Origin: Paraphoma chrysanthemicola
Lineage: Eukaryota > Ascomycota > Dothideomycetes > Pleosporales > Phaeosphaeriaceae
Assembly: GCA_020744225.1 (NCBI GenBank)
Contig: JAGMWG010000006.1
Coordinates: 1,364,001-1,428,000, forward strand
DNA length: 64,000 bases
Direction of reading: 5' to 3'
Part shown: one piece after another, positions 23,314 through 34,756 of the stretch
Layout of the letters: each line of letters opens with the position of its first letter
How positions within the stretch are numbered: position 1 is the first letter of the stretch
Program-made: the position numbers and the translations under genes
Notes under the pieces: model-generated
Told to the model about the DNA's origin: nothing
Databases searched by the model: none
Seen by the model: only the letters and a program-made list of their open reading frames with translations

Positions 23314-23520
23314 AGTTGATGATTTGGGCAAGAAGGAATGTATGAACAAGCACAATACGCTGCATATATATGAAACTAATCTTGTTGCTCGTTTGTAATT
23401 AGTTGATTGACATCAATCATGTCGGGGGTATCTTGAAACAATGTGTATCCATCCAGCCTCTCTCTTCGCAAGTCCTGTGCAATCGTGCTTCCTGAAAAAT
23501 TCTCACCAGAATGTTTACGT

Positions 23521-24990
23521 TCAGCTAGGAAGCATCGCCATACTCGTCATGTAATCTAGCTGAGATCTCAATCCCGCAATCACAATGTCTTTCTCCATGA
23601 CCTCCTTGGTCTTGTCACCAAGCTGACGCTTCAGCTGAGCTACTTCTTTCCTCAACTGCTCTGACTCTGCGCACGAAGCAGAAAGAGCTTCGTGCATCGA
23701 CATTGTACTCGTTGGGTTCGCTGCGCTCTGTACACTGAGCGGCGGATCGAGCGCAAAGTCGCGGATATGTACGGTTGCTGGTTCCACTTGACGGTTCGTA
23801 CGTTGCGGCAAAATAGCTGACACTGCAGTCGTGCCCGCAATTTCAGTCTCGTCGTCCTCATGTTCTGCGCCGCCCCTCTCCGCACCTTCTTGCCGCCGCT
23901 CTTCGTCCTCTTCGTCACTCCCGACGCCCTCCCCAACTTGCTGCCCCGCCGCCTTGCGCGCCCTCTTGATCTGCGCGCGAATGTTATACACGTCGCGCTT
24001 GAATATGCGTATACCTGGTAGTCTTGCCTGGAGGACGTCGACGGTCCTTCCGACGCCGCGGTCGCGACCTGCATTTGGTTCGATTTTACGGTGCATTTCT
24101 TGCTCGACAATTTTCCAGACGAGACCGCCGCGCTCAAGGCTATGGGTCGAGGTGTGGAGCTGGGAGAGTGTGGCCTCGGGCTCTTCTTCGACAATGTGTT
24201 CGTCGTCTTCATCTGTTGCTACGCTTTTGCTTGTGCTGCTTAGCTTGGCCAATTCTTCTTTCGCAGTGACGCCGCCGACGCCGATTCTCCCGCCTACGAC
24301 GCCCCATGTCCTCTTTCGTTGTACAGCCCAGCCTTCGCTCGGTCGTCCTGCGTGGTTGTGTTGCGCCTCACCCACACGCAATAACCATGTTCCGTCCTCT
24401 TGTTTCCGGCCCTCAACCCACATCCTACAGCCCGTCTTATAGCTGACCCTGTTTTTCCGTATCCTTGTCTCGGCAGTGAGTTTATGTGTGTTCTTGGGCT
24501 GGCCGAAGCATACGCAGGCGAGCTTGATGCGCGAGCGATTCTTCGCCGTTGTGTTGATCGAGAGCGCGTAGCCATGTTGCGAGGCGTGCGATTGCGCAAA
24601 GTCGTGAAGTGCTTGCCACGAGGCGTGCGTTGATGAGGGCGGGGGGAGCATGTCGAAGTGTTCTGATTGCGGGTCGCCGTTCTCTGGCTGCGGCTCAGCG
24701 TGCCCGCCTATGTCTTCGTGTTGCAGCGGCGCAGCAGTAATTGCATCGCCGTGGAGGAAATCATCTTCTCTCTGCGACGTCTGTGGATCCATGCCATTCT
24801 GGTCTACGGGAATCTGGTAGCGTGCAGCGAAATGAGGATGCTCGCTCGGCTCGTAGCCTGACGTGTCGTACCCGGAGTCGGCATGGCGGAGTGCTGTGGG
24901 ATACGGGGGATACGCTGACTGCGAAGACGTGACTGAGCCGTACGCTTGCGCATCATTGTGAGAGGTGCGAGATCGGAACGTGGCTGCCAT
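23521..24990 (-). CDS. FAR1-type DNA-binding protein, transposase-derived transcription factor candidate
   Basis: A single exon encodes 489 residues from the ATG at 24990. Residues about 120-215 form a FAR1/MULE-type zinc-binding DNA-binding domain: WQALHDFAQSHASQHGYAL, then a cysteine in LACVCFGQ, a second in KTGCRMWVEG, and the terminal H-N-H (GEAQHNHAG), the C-C-H-H arrangement of the WRKY-GCM1 fold. The transposase catalytic domain that follows in Mutator-like elements is absent. It is replaced by acidic and alanine-rich linkers, a DVYNIRAQIKRARKAAG helix, and a C-terminal coiled coil (AESEQLRKEVAQLKRQLGDKTKEV) that could dimerise. No terminal inverted repeats were seen. The likely role is a domesticated nuclear regulator. 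The target is unknown. Confidence 0.82.
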   Translation of the reverse strand: MAATFRSRTSHNDAQAYGSVTSSQSAYPPYPTALRHADSGYDTSGYEPSEHPHFAARYQIPVDQNGMDPQTSQREDDFLHGDAITAAPLQHEDIGGHAEPQPENGDPQSEHFDMLPPPSSTHASWQALHDFAQSHASQHGYALSINTTAKNRSRIKLACVCFGQPKNTHKLTAETRIRKNRVSYKTGCRMWVEGRKQEDGTWLLRVGEAQHNHAGRPSEGWAVQRKRTWGVVGGRIGVGGVTAKEELAKLSSTSKSVATDEDDEHIVEEEPEATLSQLHTSTHSLERGGLVWKIVEQEMHRKIEPNAGRDRGVGRTVDVLQARLPGIRIFKRDVYNIRAQIKRARKAAGQQVGEGVGSDEEDEERRQEGAERGGAEHEDDETEIAGTTAVSAILPQRTNRQVEPATVHIRDFALDPPLSVQSAANPTSTMSMHEALSASCAESEQLRKEVAQLKRQLGDKTKEVMEKDIVIAGLRSQLDYMTSMAMLPS

Positions 24991-25208
24991 GTTTCTGGGT
25001 GCAAACGTGCCGTTTCGGTTTCGGGATTTGCCATGGCGCTCGGACTACGTCATGGCGGGCCAGAGCTGCACACAGTATCTCCGACTGGATTTGGGTGTAG
25101 TAAATTATTGCATGGATGACTCTAGAAAGTTGTGCGCTGTCTCAAAATGTATACTGAAACTAAATTGAGATATTGCCTGACTAGTCCAGAGAACTCTTTT
25201 GGGAAAGG

Positions 25209-27048
25209 TCACAGTCTTGCTGTTACATCCACCCACATATCATGAATCTCCCACAACCCCAAAGAATTGTGTGTCTTCCATGGCTGAGCCGGATCGGTAA
25301 GTGCGAAGTCAAAGTTCCTGAAGAGCTCAAAGATGCACTTATGAATCTCAATCATTGCAACATTCTTTCCAAGACACACCCATCGTCCAGAGCCAAAGAT
25401 CATGTCATTAACTTTGACCATTTTGGCATACAGCTCTTTCCTTTCTGGCGTGTCTTGTTCCATGAGCCATCGCTCGGGCCGGAATATATTTGCGTCTTCT
25501 CCGTAGACAGCGGTATTGTTGCGGTGCATCGACCAGGCGGAATAGCCGATCAGTGTGCCGCCGGGAATATAGTACTCCTTGCCTTCGATAGTGACGACGT
25601 CACCCTCATCTGGTGTGACACGTGAGAACAAGTTGACAACTGGTGGAATTAACTGTGCTATGTCAGGATACATGTTCGCGTGCTGGAGATTGTCAAAGGA
25701 AGCATTGCGCCTGGTACTTACTCGAATTCCTTCACGGACGATCGCACCTAGATATGGCAGACGACGCGCTTCAAGGTCTGATATAACGTGTGGTGAATCT
25801 AAAGCTACACTGGACTTGGCAGTCTCATCAATTTCGTGTTGCAGCTTCTTGTAGACGCGCGGATTGGTCATGATGTAGAGCATGATGATTCGGATCGCCG
25901 CTGCAGTTGTGTCTGAACCAGCCACGATCTGCTCAAAAGCCTCTTGGAAGAGATCATCGCCCTCCACACCATGCCGTACAAACGACGCAAGCATGTCTGA
26001 TTTGGCATCGGTAGACTGCAGTCTCCTCGCATCGATAAGCTTGCGTGCTTCTGCCATCATGCGTCCAAATCCGGAAGGGTCTTTCTCGGAAGGACTGATT
26101 GCTGGGCCGATGATGGGTGTCGCCGGCAGCCAATTGAGTCCCATAGCCCATGCTGAGTTGCCCATCTTTAGGCCTTCCTCGGAAGCTTTGAGATAGTCCA
26201 TTTGGTCCTTGTCTGCGATGAGGTCACCGAAAGGCTGACCAAGACCTACGTGCGATATGACATCTAAAGTAAAGTATGGAATCTTCTTGGCCAGGTCCAT
26301 GGGCGTTGAGACATTGCCAGACGCCAGAGGTGCCGCATACTTCCGGACCAGATCGACAAGCTCTTTGACGTGTGTATCGATGGATGGTTCAAGGCTGGGA
26401 TTCTCTTTGCCAGAGTACTAGTGAAGGTCAGCATGGCTGATGCGCATGATGTTCTCCATTCAACGAAACAAGCCATAATCATCACTTACACCAGCAGCCA
26501 TCTTCTTCCTTCTGGCATCGTGGCGAGCTGTATCACATTCCGTGAACACGTTGTCCTTGCCTGCTTCGAAACGTGCAGCATGGTAACTTGAATCAGAGTC
26601 AATTCTGCTCTTCTGCCTATGTCATATATGCACACTCACTACCAAGTTGACCTGCGGTAAGGGGACCTGACCCCGTTAATTTTGGCCCAGAATTCAGGGT
26701 CACTGGTGATGAGATGAGTTGGCGCGACTTTCGCAATCGGTCCTTTATCAAGTCAACACACATGTCAAGTTCAAATCGCATCCATGATGTACCATATTTC
26801 GCAGTGACATCGCCGTAGTACTCGTGCGCTCTTCCGCTGATGACAGCCCGTGAGTGCCACAGCCAAGAAATCCCGGTCGTGGCTGGACCCTTGAAGTGTC
26901 TCAAACGCCAGTATTCGTGGAGTCGGCCAAAGCTGAGATAGACCAAGAACAGTGTGATCACCAAAAGGACAATAAACACCGCCCACGATACAATGAGGAA
27001 CGGCACAAACGTCATCCCTGCCACAAGATTTGGCGAATTGGCTGCCAT
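25209..27048 (-). CDS. Membrane-anchored cytochrome P450 monooxygenase
   Basis: Five exons (27048-26793, 26742-26640, 26586-26490, 26417-25722, 25652-25209; introns 50, 53, 72 and 69 nt) give 531 residues. An N-terminal hydrophobic anchor (about residues 10-42) places it on the ER. Markers are the I-helix AGSDTT, the K-helix E-x-x-R in REGIRLIPP, the FRPERW region, and the heme loop FGSGRWVCLGKNVAMIE with the ligand Cys near residue 477. Joined exons read KYGPIAKVAPTHLITSDPEFW and MAAGYSGKENPSLEPSID, typical of the pisatin-demethylase-like P450 group. The substrate is unknown. Neighbours include a methyltransferase 1 kb away but no backbone synthase. The fourth intron (69 nt, 23 codons) has no stop and could be retained in frame. 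Confidence 0.93.
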
Positions 27049-28013
27049 GTTGTGGAGCCCCTGCTAAGGTGGATTGATCCCACGGTAGAAGCTGTGAAGG
27101 CCCGAGATTGTTGCGATGGTGGAGGATGGAGGTCCTGGAGGATCTGCCATCGTAGGCGGGGCCTCCATTGTGCGCAGCGCTCTCTATTGGTAGTGATGGC
27201 CTTGCATGAGCGAGCTTCGCAATTAATACTACGGCCATGTTGCGACCAGCGTAGAGGCATAGCGGCCGTGCTTGCATACAGTAGCTGCCATGCGGACGGC
27301 AAGCAGCCAAAGCAGGCTACCGTAAGCCTTTCCGATCCAATACCGCTGCCTGGGAATTTCGCTGACGCCGCTGGAGTGACATGGATTATGGCTGGCGTCG
27401 AGACCCGCGCGCCAGGTACTTTAGCGTCGACTGTTCGTGCTCCACGTCTCGGGACAAACAAATCGCTTCAGCTCTCAGCGGCACAATGTAACCACCCAGT
27501 CGTACAGCGGCACGCTCTACTGGACGATCCGATCTTATTCTATGGCCTGGAGCATCAAAAAGCAACAAGCGAAGCGGTGCATGGGACAGTACGGGAGCAA
27601 GAGTGGGGAAACCTGGAAAACTCCGTGTAGACCCTGTGAAGCCAACCTCAATCCGGTCGTGGGTGCAGGGCATCTCCGATTCTCAGGTCACAACCACGTT
27701 GACGGCCGCTTAGGCATGCTTCCCGCTGCACTCGGATCTGTCATTGCACATTCAACAGAGGCCAATCAGTGATATGCGCAAGGATGATTTTCTCTACAAA
27801 GATTCTGCAGTCTCTCCCGAGACAGTCCATGCTAGCTTCAAGTTCATTTCCTCCTTCACTCTATCCACATTCAAAGGTGTCTAGTGCACAACCTGACAAA
27901 GAACTCGTAAAAGAACACTAGCAACGTAGCCGCCTGTGCATGTTCAAAGGAGCCAGAACCACACCCTGCATTCATCCGAACCCTGTATCAACGTTCCACT
28001 ATAGAGGCCCATC
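27049..28013. promoter_or_regulatory. Divergent promoter between the P450 and methyltransferase genes
   Basis: This 965-base interval has several long frames, including a plus-strand one from 26854 to 27630 that runs antisense to the P450 5' end. All are arginine/serine-rich shadows without domains. No gene is supported. Confidence 0.45.
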
Positions 28014-29265
28014 ATGGCGACCCCGGAAAAGACTGGAGAGCCATCATCAGTGACAACTGCAGATACTTTGACGCCCCAGGCAACGAATATTGAGCCTACG
28101 GTCGCATCATCAGGATCAGCAGACGCACTTGTGAGCCAGGTCCCAGCCACGCAAGATGAAGTACCAGTAGAAGGTCCATCTGCAAGCGCGCAGCAAATAA
28201 ACCCAATCGTCGCAGCTCAAGTAAGCCCTCTCTATGCTCGTCAGAAAACCGATTTATATCCTCACCACGTGATTCGAGCATGCCCACAATCAAGCACCAT
28301 CTGACCCTGTTCAGGACGACACCGCTTCCGACTCCGACTCGGCCTACGGCGACTCGGACCACCTCAGCGACACCACTTCCATCCCCAGCACTATCTGGCG
28401 ACACCGCTACGAAAATGGGCGCCGTTACCACAAGTTCCGCGCAGGTGAATACTGGGGACCGAATGACGAAGTGCAAAACGATCAACTCGACATTGCACAC
28501 CACATGTTTCTCATCCTGCTCAACCAAAAACTGCACCTGGCGCCCATTTCCAACCCCAAGCAAATCATCGACCTAGGCTGCGGGACGGGAATATGGTGCC
28601 TCGACATGGCCGACGAACATCCCGGTGCAGAAATCCTCGGCGTAGACTTATCCCCCATCCAACCAAGCTTCACTCCGCCAAACTGTAAATTCGAAATCGA
28701 CGACGTGACAAGTCTATGGACGTGGCCTGTCAGTCATTTCGATTTCATAAACATCCGGGGCTTGTATGGAAGTATAGCGGATTGGCCGGCGCTATATGCA
28801 CAGATCTGGGAACACATGTTGCCAGGCGGGTATTTGCACCAGTTGGAAATGAGCATACAGTTCAAGTCTGATGATGGTACTTTGAAACCCGACCATGTGT
28901 TGTCGCAATGGAGCGATGTATTTTACGAAGCGTCCAAGAAATTCGGCAAATCGTTTTACGAAGTCTGGAACTTGTCCACGTATATCCGGAACCAAGGGTT
29001 TGTGGATGTCGTCGAGCAAGTATACAAAGTCCCCGTCAATGGCTGGCCAGCGGATCCGCATATGAAGGAACTCGGAAAGTGGAACTTCTTGCATATCACG
29101 CAGGGCGCGGAGGGGTGGGGGTTGTTCTTGTTAACAAAGGTTATGGGGTGGAGTGCAGAGGAGGCGCAGGTGTTTATTGCCAAGTTTAGAAACGGGGTCA
29201 AGGAACGAAAGGTGCATGCGTATTTTGAGGTTGTAGTGATTTATGCGAAGAAGCCGGAGCGATAA
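28014..29265 (+). CDS. LaeA/UMTA-type SAM-dependent methyltransferase
   Basis: Two exons (28014-28220 and 28315-29265, 94-nt intron) give 385 residues. The N-terminal ~90 residues are disordered and acidic, ending in the family's DSDSAYGDSDHLSDTTSI run. The domain follows as SIWRHRYENGRRYH-like sequence (here TIWRHRYENGRRYHKFRAG), YWGPNDEVQNDQLDIAHHMF, motif I IIDLGCGTGIWCLDMADE near residues 152-169, and GVDLSPIQPSFTPPN. This wording is typical of the fungal LaeA-like group, which includes the velvet-complex regulator of secondary metabolism and many paralogues. It cannot be called LaeA itself from sequence alone. The intron acceptor was set at 28314 because it has a CTGAC branch point and restores phase. 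Confidence 0.88.
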
Positions 29266-29436
29266 ATGGCAAACGGAAACGGGACGAATAGACAAGATCG
29301 GAGGTGTGTTATGAACTATTAGGACTTGAGTGCTTCATATGCGCCACCGATATTAGGACATTAATCATTGCGGGGTATAGGAACAGATGGGGATATCAAT
29401 CTAAGCCAAACGAGCTGCTTAAAATGCTCAGACCAT

Positions 29437-30991
29437 TCACTTCTTCTCCACCGGCGAAGCAGGCTCAGGCACCCTGCCCTCTTTCGGATCAGGCAGATGG
29501 CTTACGCTAGGAAGGTCGTTGACGGTTGTAGTGGCACCGTCCCTGCCATCACTGATGATGAGCGGCTCTCGGGGCGTCTCCCTCTGCGAATCCTCTCCTT
29601 GGGTGACAGGACCGGCGGATCCAACGGGCTTTCGCTTGGGCTTATCACCGAAGATTGAGTCTGCATCTTCGTTGATGGAAGACGCGCTGCTGGCTTGTGC
29701 GGAATTGGCATCCTCAGCAGCGAGGCGATCCTTTTCGAGGCGAGTTTCGCGACCGCGCTTGTGGCAGTACCAAAAGACGAACAGAAGTACTATGGCATGT
29801 TAGCAGAGCTCATCTATCCTCGTTGAGTAAAGTGGACCTACGGAACACTGCCAGACTCATAATAAGGTTCGTTCCCGTCGCCAGCATCGGGAAGCGGAAC
29901 TTGAGGAAATTCACAATGCTACGCAACGCGGTCGCTACAGCGCCTTGCGCAGTCACCAAGCTCTTCAGGCTTGGAATAGTAGGGATCTTTGATCTCTTGC
30001 TCTTGCTTCCACCACCAGCTGTCTTCGCGTCAAAGCCCGGCTTCTCAGCATTGGCTGCTAGCAACTCAGGTCCCAAAGTGGCAGTCAATTTAGCAGGTAG
30101 TGACTTGACCATGTTTTGCAGGAAGGGTGGCAGTCCACCATACATCTTCTTGAGTTGGGCGTCATAGTCTGTGAAGAGCTTCTCGAGATCGTTGTACGCC
30201 GTTGGTGCGCCGTTGACGATATCCTTCAGGACCTGAGTGAATTTGTTGAGTAGTTCCTCAGACTCCTTACTGAAGGAGAAGACGCGGTTGTTAACGGCGG
30301 AGAGGTTGAGTTGGTCAAGGATGTCGGTCAGCTCCTTGTCTTCCTTCTTCTGCTCCTCCGCGTCGTTGACCTTGGTAGCCTCGGCCGCAGCTTGCAAGTC
30401 GTCTGCCAACGACAGTCGCTTTTTCTCCGACAGCTTTCCAGTCTTATCCTTGGGCGCCTTGTCCTTGTCACCCTTCTTGAACCTGTCCAGCGAAAAGTAC
30501 GACATGACGCTCTTCTTCCTGTCCAGTCCGCTGGCCTTGCCTTTGCCCTTCTCGCTGCTTTCCGCCGTGACCTCGGGAGGGCTCTGTGGGAGAGGGATCT
30601 TGTCTGCGCCGGCCATTAGCGCGATCTGGGCGTCTTTCCCAACCCGTGTCTCGCCTTTATCGTCGACCACCTGGGCTGGCCTGTTTGGCAGCGGAGGCGC
30701 GTCTCCTTCTGGCTCAGAAGCAATGGCGGCGAGTCGCTCGAGGAAGACTTGGTCTTCTTCGTCCAAGACGGGCTCAGCGGCCGGCTCTTCGCTTGGCTCG
30801 GTCACTGTCGGAGGAGGTGGAGAGGTGACAGAATCACTAGGGCCTGCATTTGTTGTTGTAGGCTCCTGCACCTTGGGCGTCTCTTGAACCTTTGCCGGCT
30901 CCTCGATTTTGGGTGTTGCTTCATGCTTCTCTCCACTCTGTGGTATGAGGTGTTTGGACTGCCGGCGCAGTTTCTGCAGGTAGGATGCCAT
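29437..30991 (-). CDS. Single-pass membrane protein of unknown function
   Basis: Two exons (30991-29842 and 29789-29437, 52-nt intron) give 500 residues. The N-terminal half is disordered and rich in Pro, Glu, Lys and Thr, including a KKSVMSYFSLDRFKKG patch. A helical domain follows at about 215-320 (ILDQLNLSAVNNRVFSF, then YDAQLKKMYGGLPPFLQNMVKSLPAKL). Around residue 370-395 one transmembrane segment is formed exactly across the splice junction (LIMSLAVFLLLFVFWYC), followed by a basic stop-transfer (HKRGRETRLEKDRL) and an acidic cytosolic tail. The helical part before the anchor suggests an organelle outer-membrane or ER tether, but I recognise no family. The neat joining of the hydrophobic segment supports the intron. 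Confidence 0.78.
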
Positions 30992-32516
30992 CTTTGATTG
31001 CTATAGGTTGGAGGTGGGTTGTCGCACTATTCAGGTGAATGTGAGCGTGTGGTTCGAGATATGTGGGGTGGGGTGTCGGAAGGATGACAGGGTACTGGGA
31101 GGCGATCTCACATGCGCGGCGACTGTAAGGATGTCGTCGTGGCCTTGCTGCGCGCCCTGATTGCAGCCATCTTTCCATGTCCAAGAACGATGCGTTGCGT
31201 CATTGGCAGGGATGCGGGCCTGGAGCTCGCGCCACATGGCTTAGCGCGGGGACGCCCAACATTTGTTCCCCCTTAACACTTCACCACACTCCAGTCAGAC
31301 CAGTAACGGATTGCTTGAAGTGCACAGTGACATCAAAACAGATGCCTCCGGTCTGGCAATCTTGACGAAAGAACCGGACGTTGGAAAGTCCAATCTCCTT
31401 CAACCCTCCATCATCGCGTGCGATGGATCGAATCTGCGACGAGCATGCCTACCTACTAAACAGAGTTGCATGAAGATGAAGTACACAGCGCAAAAGCACG
31501 GGAACGTCCAAAGAGTTTTGCGTATTTCCTGCTCTGATTAATTGCTCAATGGCGATCCTTTGCACCGTCTTCGGTGGCGACATTTTTCTGTTTTTCCACC
31601 TGAAAGCCTTGTCTGGCGTACTTTTTCATACCAATGATGAAGAGGATGTTCCATGTACATTTAAGACATCTTTGTCCGCCTACAGTACATCTCAATTACA
31701 TTTCCACTCAATTTCTGACTACGCCTGCGTTCCTTCCTCTATCACCAAGCCATGACTTCCATTGGCCGAAGCCGTCATTCCTGCCACGCGAGATTATTGA
31801 ATGCTCTGTAGGCTGTTATCTTTCGCATGTCTTGCATCTTTGTTTGCTCGTCCTCTTCCTCTTCCCCTTCCTCTTGCGTATTTCCAATATCTATACAGAT
31901 TGTTATATTGTGCGATACACCCAGGCTGCCATTGCCTAAGCCAATCGTTCTCCAATTCGTTCTCCAATTCGTTCTCCAATTCGTTCTCCAATTCGTTCTC
32001 CAATTCGTTCTCTGGCTGTCTTAGCACATCCACAGTTCATCAGTCTTTGCCCTACCTCAAGATCTCAATGCCACTTTATTACCTCCTGCCGACTCTCTCA
32101 CATCATCACGTAAGGCAGGCGGGCTTCTTCTGTTTGTTGAGTGGCGACTTCCGCGCTGGGGAGGGACGTGGATATAACAATACTTACTCTGTTCCCTCCT
32201 GTCTGACCCACATATTCTACCCATACACTTGCTTTGTAGCAACACTACTCAGATTTCCAAATATCCTCACTCTGCCTGAACAGCCTGTAGCCACCGGACA
32301 AACTGCGGTCAAGCTTTGCTACCCACTTTCACCTTCGGCTACTACATCAGTCTGAGCTGTGCGTGCGCGTGCCGCACAAAAGCTGTTCGCGGAACGCTTC
32401 AAATCCTCAACAGAACGTCCCAGAACTACAAATACGCCACTGCGATTCACTTCAAGTCGCCCATACGACATAACAACAACCAACAACAGCATCTTGATAA
32501 CTCCAGCACCATTACC
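30992..32516. other. Long intergenic region with a 12-nt tandem repeat
   Basis: These 1.5 kb separate two divergent genes. No reading frame has a domain. The only distinct structure is the short tandem array at 31946-32013, described separately. A pyrimidine-rich stretch runs through 31840-31890. Confidence 0.5.
31946..32013. repeat. Perfect 12-nt tandem repeat
   Basis: The unit CGTTCTCCAATT is repeated five times without mismatch, with a partial copy at each side. Because the unit is a multiple of three, it leaves open frames on both strands (VLQF on plus, ENEL on minus). These frames are a by-product of the repeat and not evidence of a gene. Confidence 0.9.
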
Positions 32517-34276
32517 ATGGCTGACATTACCCTCATCCTTGATGGTAGGTATCATTGCAAGTGCCTGATCCGCGTGATATACTGACAGACTCTGTGGATG
32601 ATGAGCCAATCGAACAGGTCCAGCTCGAGGACGACCTCACTGACATGGACCTTGTGGGCGATAGCTTCAACGAGGTGGAGGAGGCTGTAGACGAAGCTGA
32701 GGCCCCCGATGATGTGAGTACACTGGTACCCGATTATAGCCCCATCAGCTAACAGTCTGCAGCCCGAGGACGATGACTTCAAGCTTGATTGCTATGACGA
32801 CCTCGGTATCGTTGATGATGACGAGGACGACGAGGAGGACCAAGTCTTAGACCCCGAGTATGACGACAACGTCATCGGCCAGAAGCGCAAGCGTGTCAAG
32901 CCTACCTTCGCTGCCCAAACCAACCGCGCCCTCCAGCGCTCCACCCTGCGCACCAAGGCCGACAACGGTGATCCCTTCATTTTGGATGAGGACACTGTCT
33001 TGGTGACCAAGCCGTCCTCGCGTGTCCCTGGTACTTTCGGCCGTCGTGATCGCAAGAAGGGTGAGACATTGCCCGCTTACCACAAGCGTGTCTCCCACGA
33101 ACTCGACTCCGACGATGAGCTCATGATGAACATGCGCGAGAAAGGCTTCAGTGACCGCCAAATTGCCGACAAGCTTGCAAAGGACGGCCGGGTTCGCTAT
33201 GATCAGAAGTCCATCTCTACGCGTATCATGCGTATCCGCTTGGCCCAGGCTGACAACGTCGACTTCCTTCTCCGCGAAGGCTACAAGGAGTGGGAATTTG
33301 AAGATGTGAGTTATACTTTGGCACTCATCATATTATTTCGACTGACATATTCCAACAGGACTCTCTCCTGATGCAGGCATATGCCCTCGCCGACATCGAG
33401 ATCAACTACGAGATCGAGCGCATGCGTGCTTGGCGCTTCCGCAAGGTGTCCGAGTACATGCGCCGCCTTCACAAGGACGCTCTCTTCTCTGCCACAGCCT
33501 GCCGCGAGCGCTACAATGCCTTGAGCGATGGCACCGCTCGCATTCCCACCGACCTGGACGACGACCCTGATGCCCGTCGCTTCGAGCTCGAGACTTATCG
33601 CGAGACTCGTGAGCAGGCTCGTAACAAGGAGCAGGCTGAGAAGGACACCAAAGAAGCCATTCAACGCAAGACCAAGGACGAGGCTAGGACCCGCAACGCA
33701 CAGAAGTCAGAGGAAATTGCCTATAAGCGTCAACAGAAGGAAGAGGAGAAGGCCCAGCGTGCCATGCATCGTGCCGCCGCTGCCCAGGTCCGCTCCCAGC
33801 GCGCAAAGGAGCATGCAACTGCCCGCGCTCAGCGCAATGCCCAGATCAAGAAGCAGAACGACGCGGCCGCTAAGAAGGCCAACAAGGGCAAGAACAGGGC
33901 CGTAACCTCTCCCAAGAAGGTCTCATTCTCCTCTGATGCCTTGACGCTATCCAACTCCAAGGTCACCGCCGACACCCCAGACCCCCGCGGCTACCTCAAC
34001 GACTCGGACCTCGTCAAGATGTGCGCCAACCGCGGCCTGGACACGGCCGGCAAAGTCAAGCACGAGCTCCTCGACTCCCTCAAGGACGCCGATGACGAGT
34101 GGTCCCAGTCCGACCTCAAGAAGATGTGCCGCACCAAGGGCCTAAACGCCAGCGGCGGCAAGCTCCAGATGAAGTACCATCTGGCGCTTGCTGCTGCGCA
34201 GGCCTGCGGTTCGTTCCAGGAGGGCTTCAATGCTGCGCAGGTGGAGGACGAGAAGATGGACGTGGATGAGGAGTAG
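32517..34276 (+). CDS. Nuclear-type protein with paired SAP-like motifs, function unknown
   Basis: Exons 32517-32544, 32589-32713, 32763-33305 and 33359-34276 (introns 44, 49 and 53 nt) give 537 residues. The N-terminus is extremely acidic (residues 10-85). A conserved-looking central region (about 130-290) contains DSDDELMMNMREKGFSDRQ, an SxxxRxMRIR helix and WRFRKVSEYMRRLHKDALFS, which reads like a helix-turn-helix/Myb-like DNA-binding module. A long Lys/Arg/Ala-rich coiled segment follows (330-430). The C-terminus has two similar units, DLVKMCANRGLDTAGKVKHEL and DLKKMCRTKGLNASGGKLQMK, which match the SAP-type L-x-x-x-C-x-x-x-G-L-x-x-x-G-x-K pattern. This suggests a chromatin or DNA-binding protein. 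Similar Dothideomycete proteins exist under uncharacterised-domain names, and I assign no precise role. Confidence 0.82.
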
Positions 34277-34756
34277 GTGGTGACGGGTGTAAGTAGGGTG
34301 GTCAATTTCGAGGTGATAGTGTACCGGGGATGACTTCGGCGTGCTGAGGATGAGATGGTAGGGGACAAAAAGTACTTTGAAATGCTCCGCGATGAGTGAT
34401 GCAAATGCGCAACGGCACGAGAAGTTGATGCGTATGCATCGGGCTGTGGCTAGATGTAGCATCTTAAATCTCAACATTAGGTCTACAGTGGTTCGTACGT
34501 AGTGAAATTGGTTTGGGATGATGAATTGAATTCAGTAAAATCATGCAAGGTATATGCTCATGATGGCCGTTCTCAGGCCAAAAGGTATCCTAGATATATT
34601 ATCCCAATGCCAATGAAACAATCACTTCGCCATCCCGAGTACCTCCAGGATCCATTATTACCCAACTCTCGACCTCCGCCACCACATCGAAGCACTACCG
34701 GCGATAGCATCGCCATGCTCCTCACCATTGAATCAAACTCCGCAAACATCCAGCAT
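34277..34756. terminator. Convergent 3' intergenic region
   Basis: These 480 bases lie between two converging genes and should hold both 3' UTRs and polyadenylation sites. They are AT-richer than the flanks around 34460-34620. No gene is seen. Confidence 0.35.

Noticed and set aside
26854..27630. 258-codon plus-strand frame
   Set aside because: It runs antisense to the P450 5' exon and into the promoter region, has shadow-like Arg/Ser/Cys content and no domain.
25209..29265. Secondary-metabolite gene cluster (P450 plus methyltransferase)
   Set aside because: No polyketide, peptide or terpene backbone enzyme, transporter or cluster regulator is nearby, and neighbours are core genes.
31946..32013. 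CRISPR-like or other prokaryotic repeat array
   Set aside because: The copies are directly adjacent without spacers, in a eukaryotic intergenic region.
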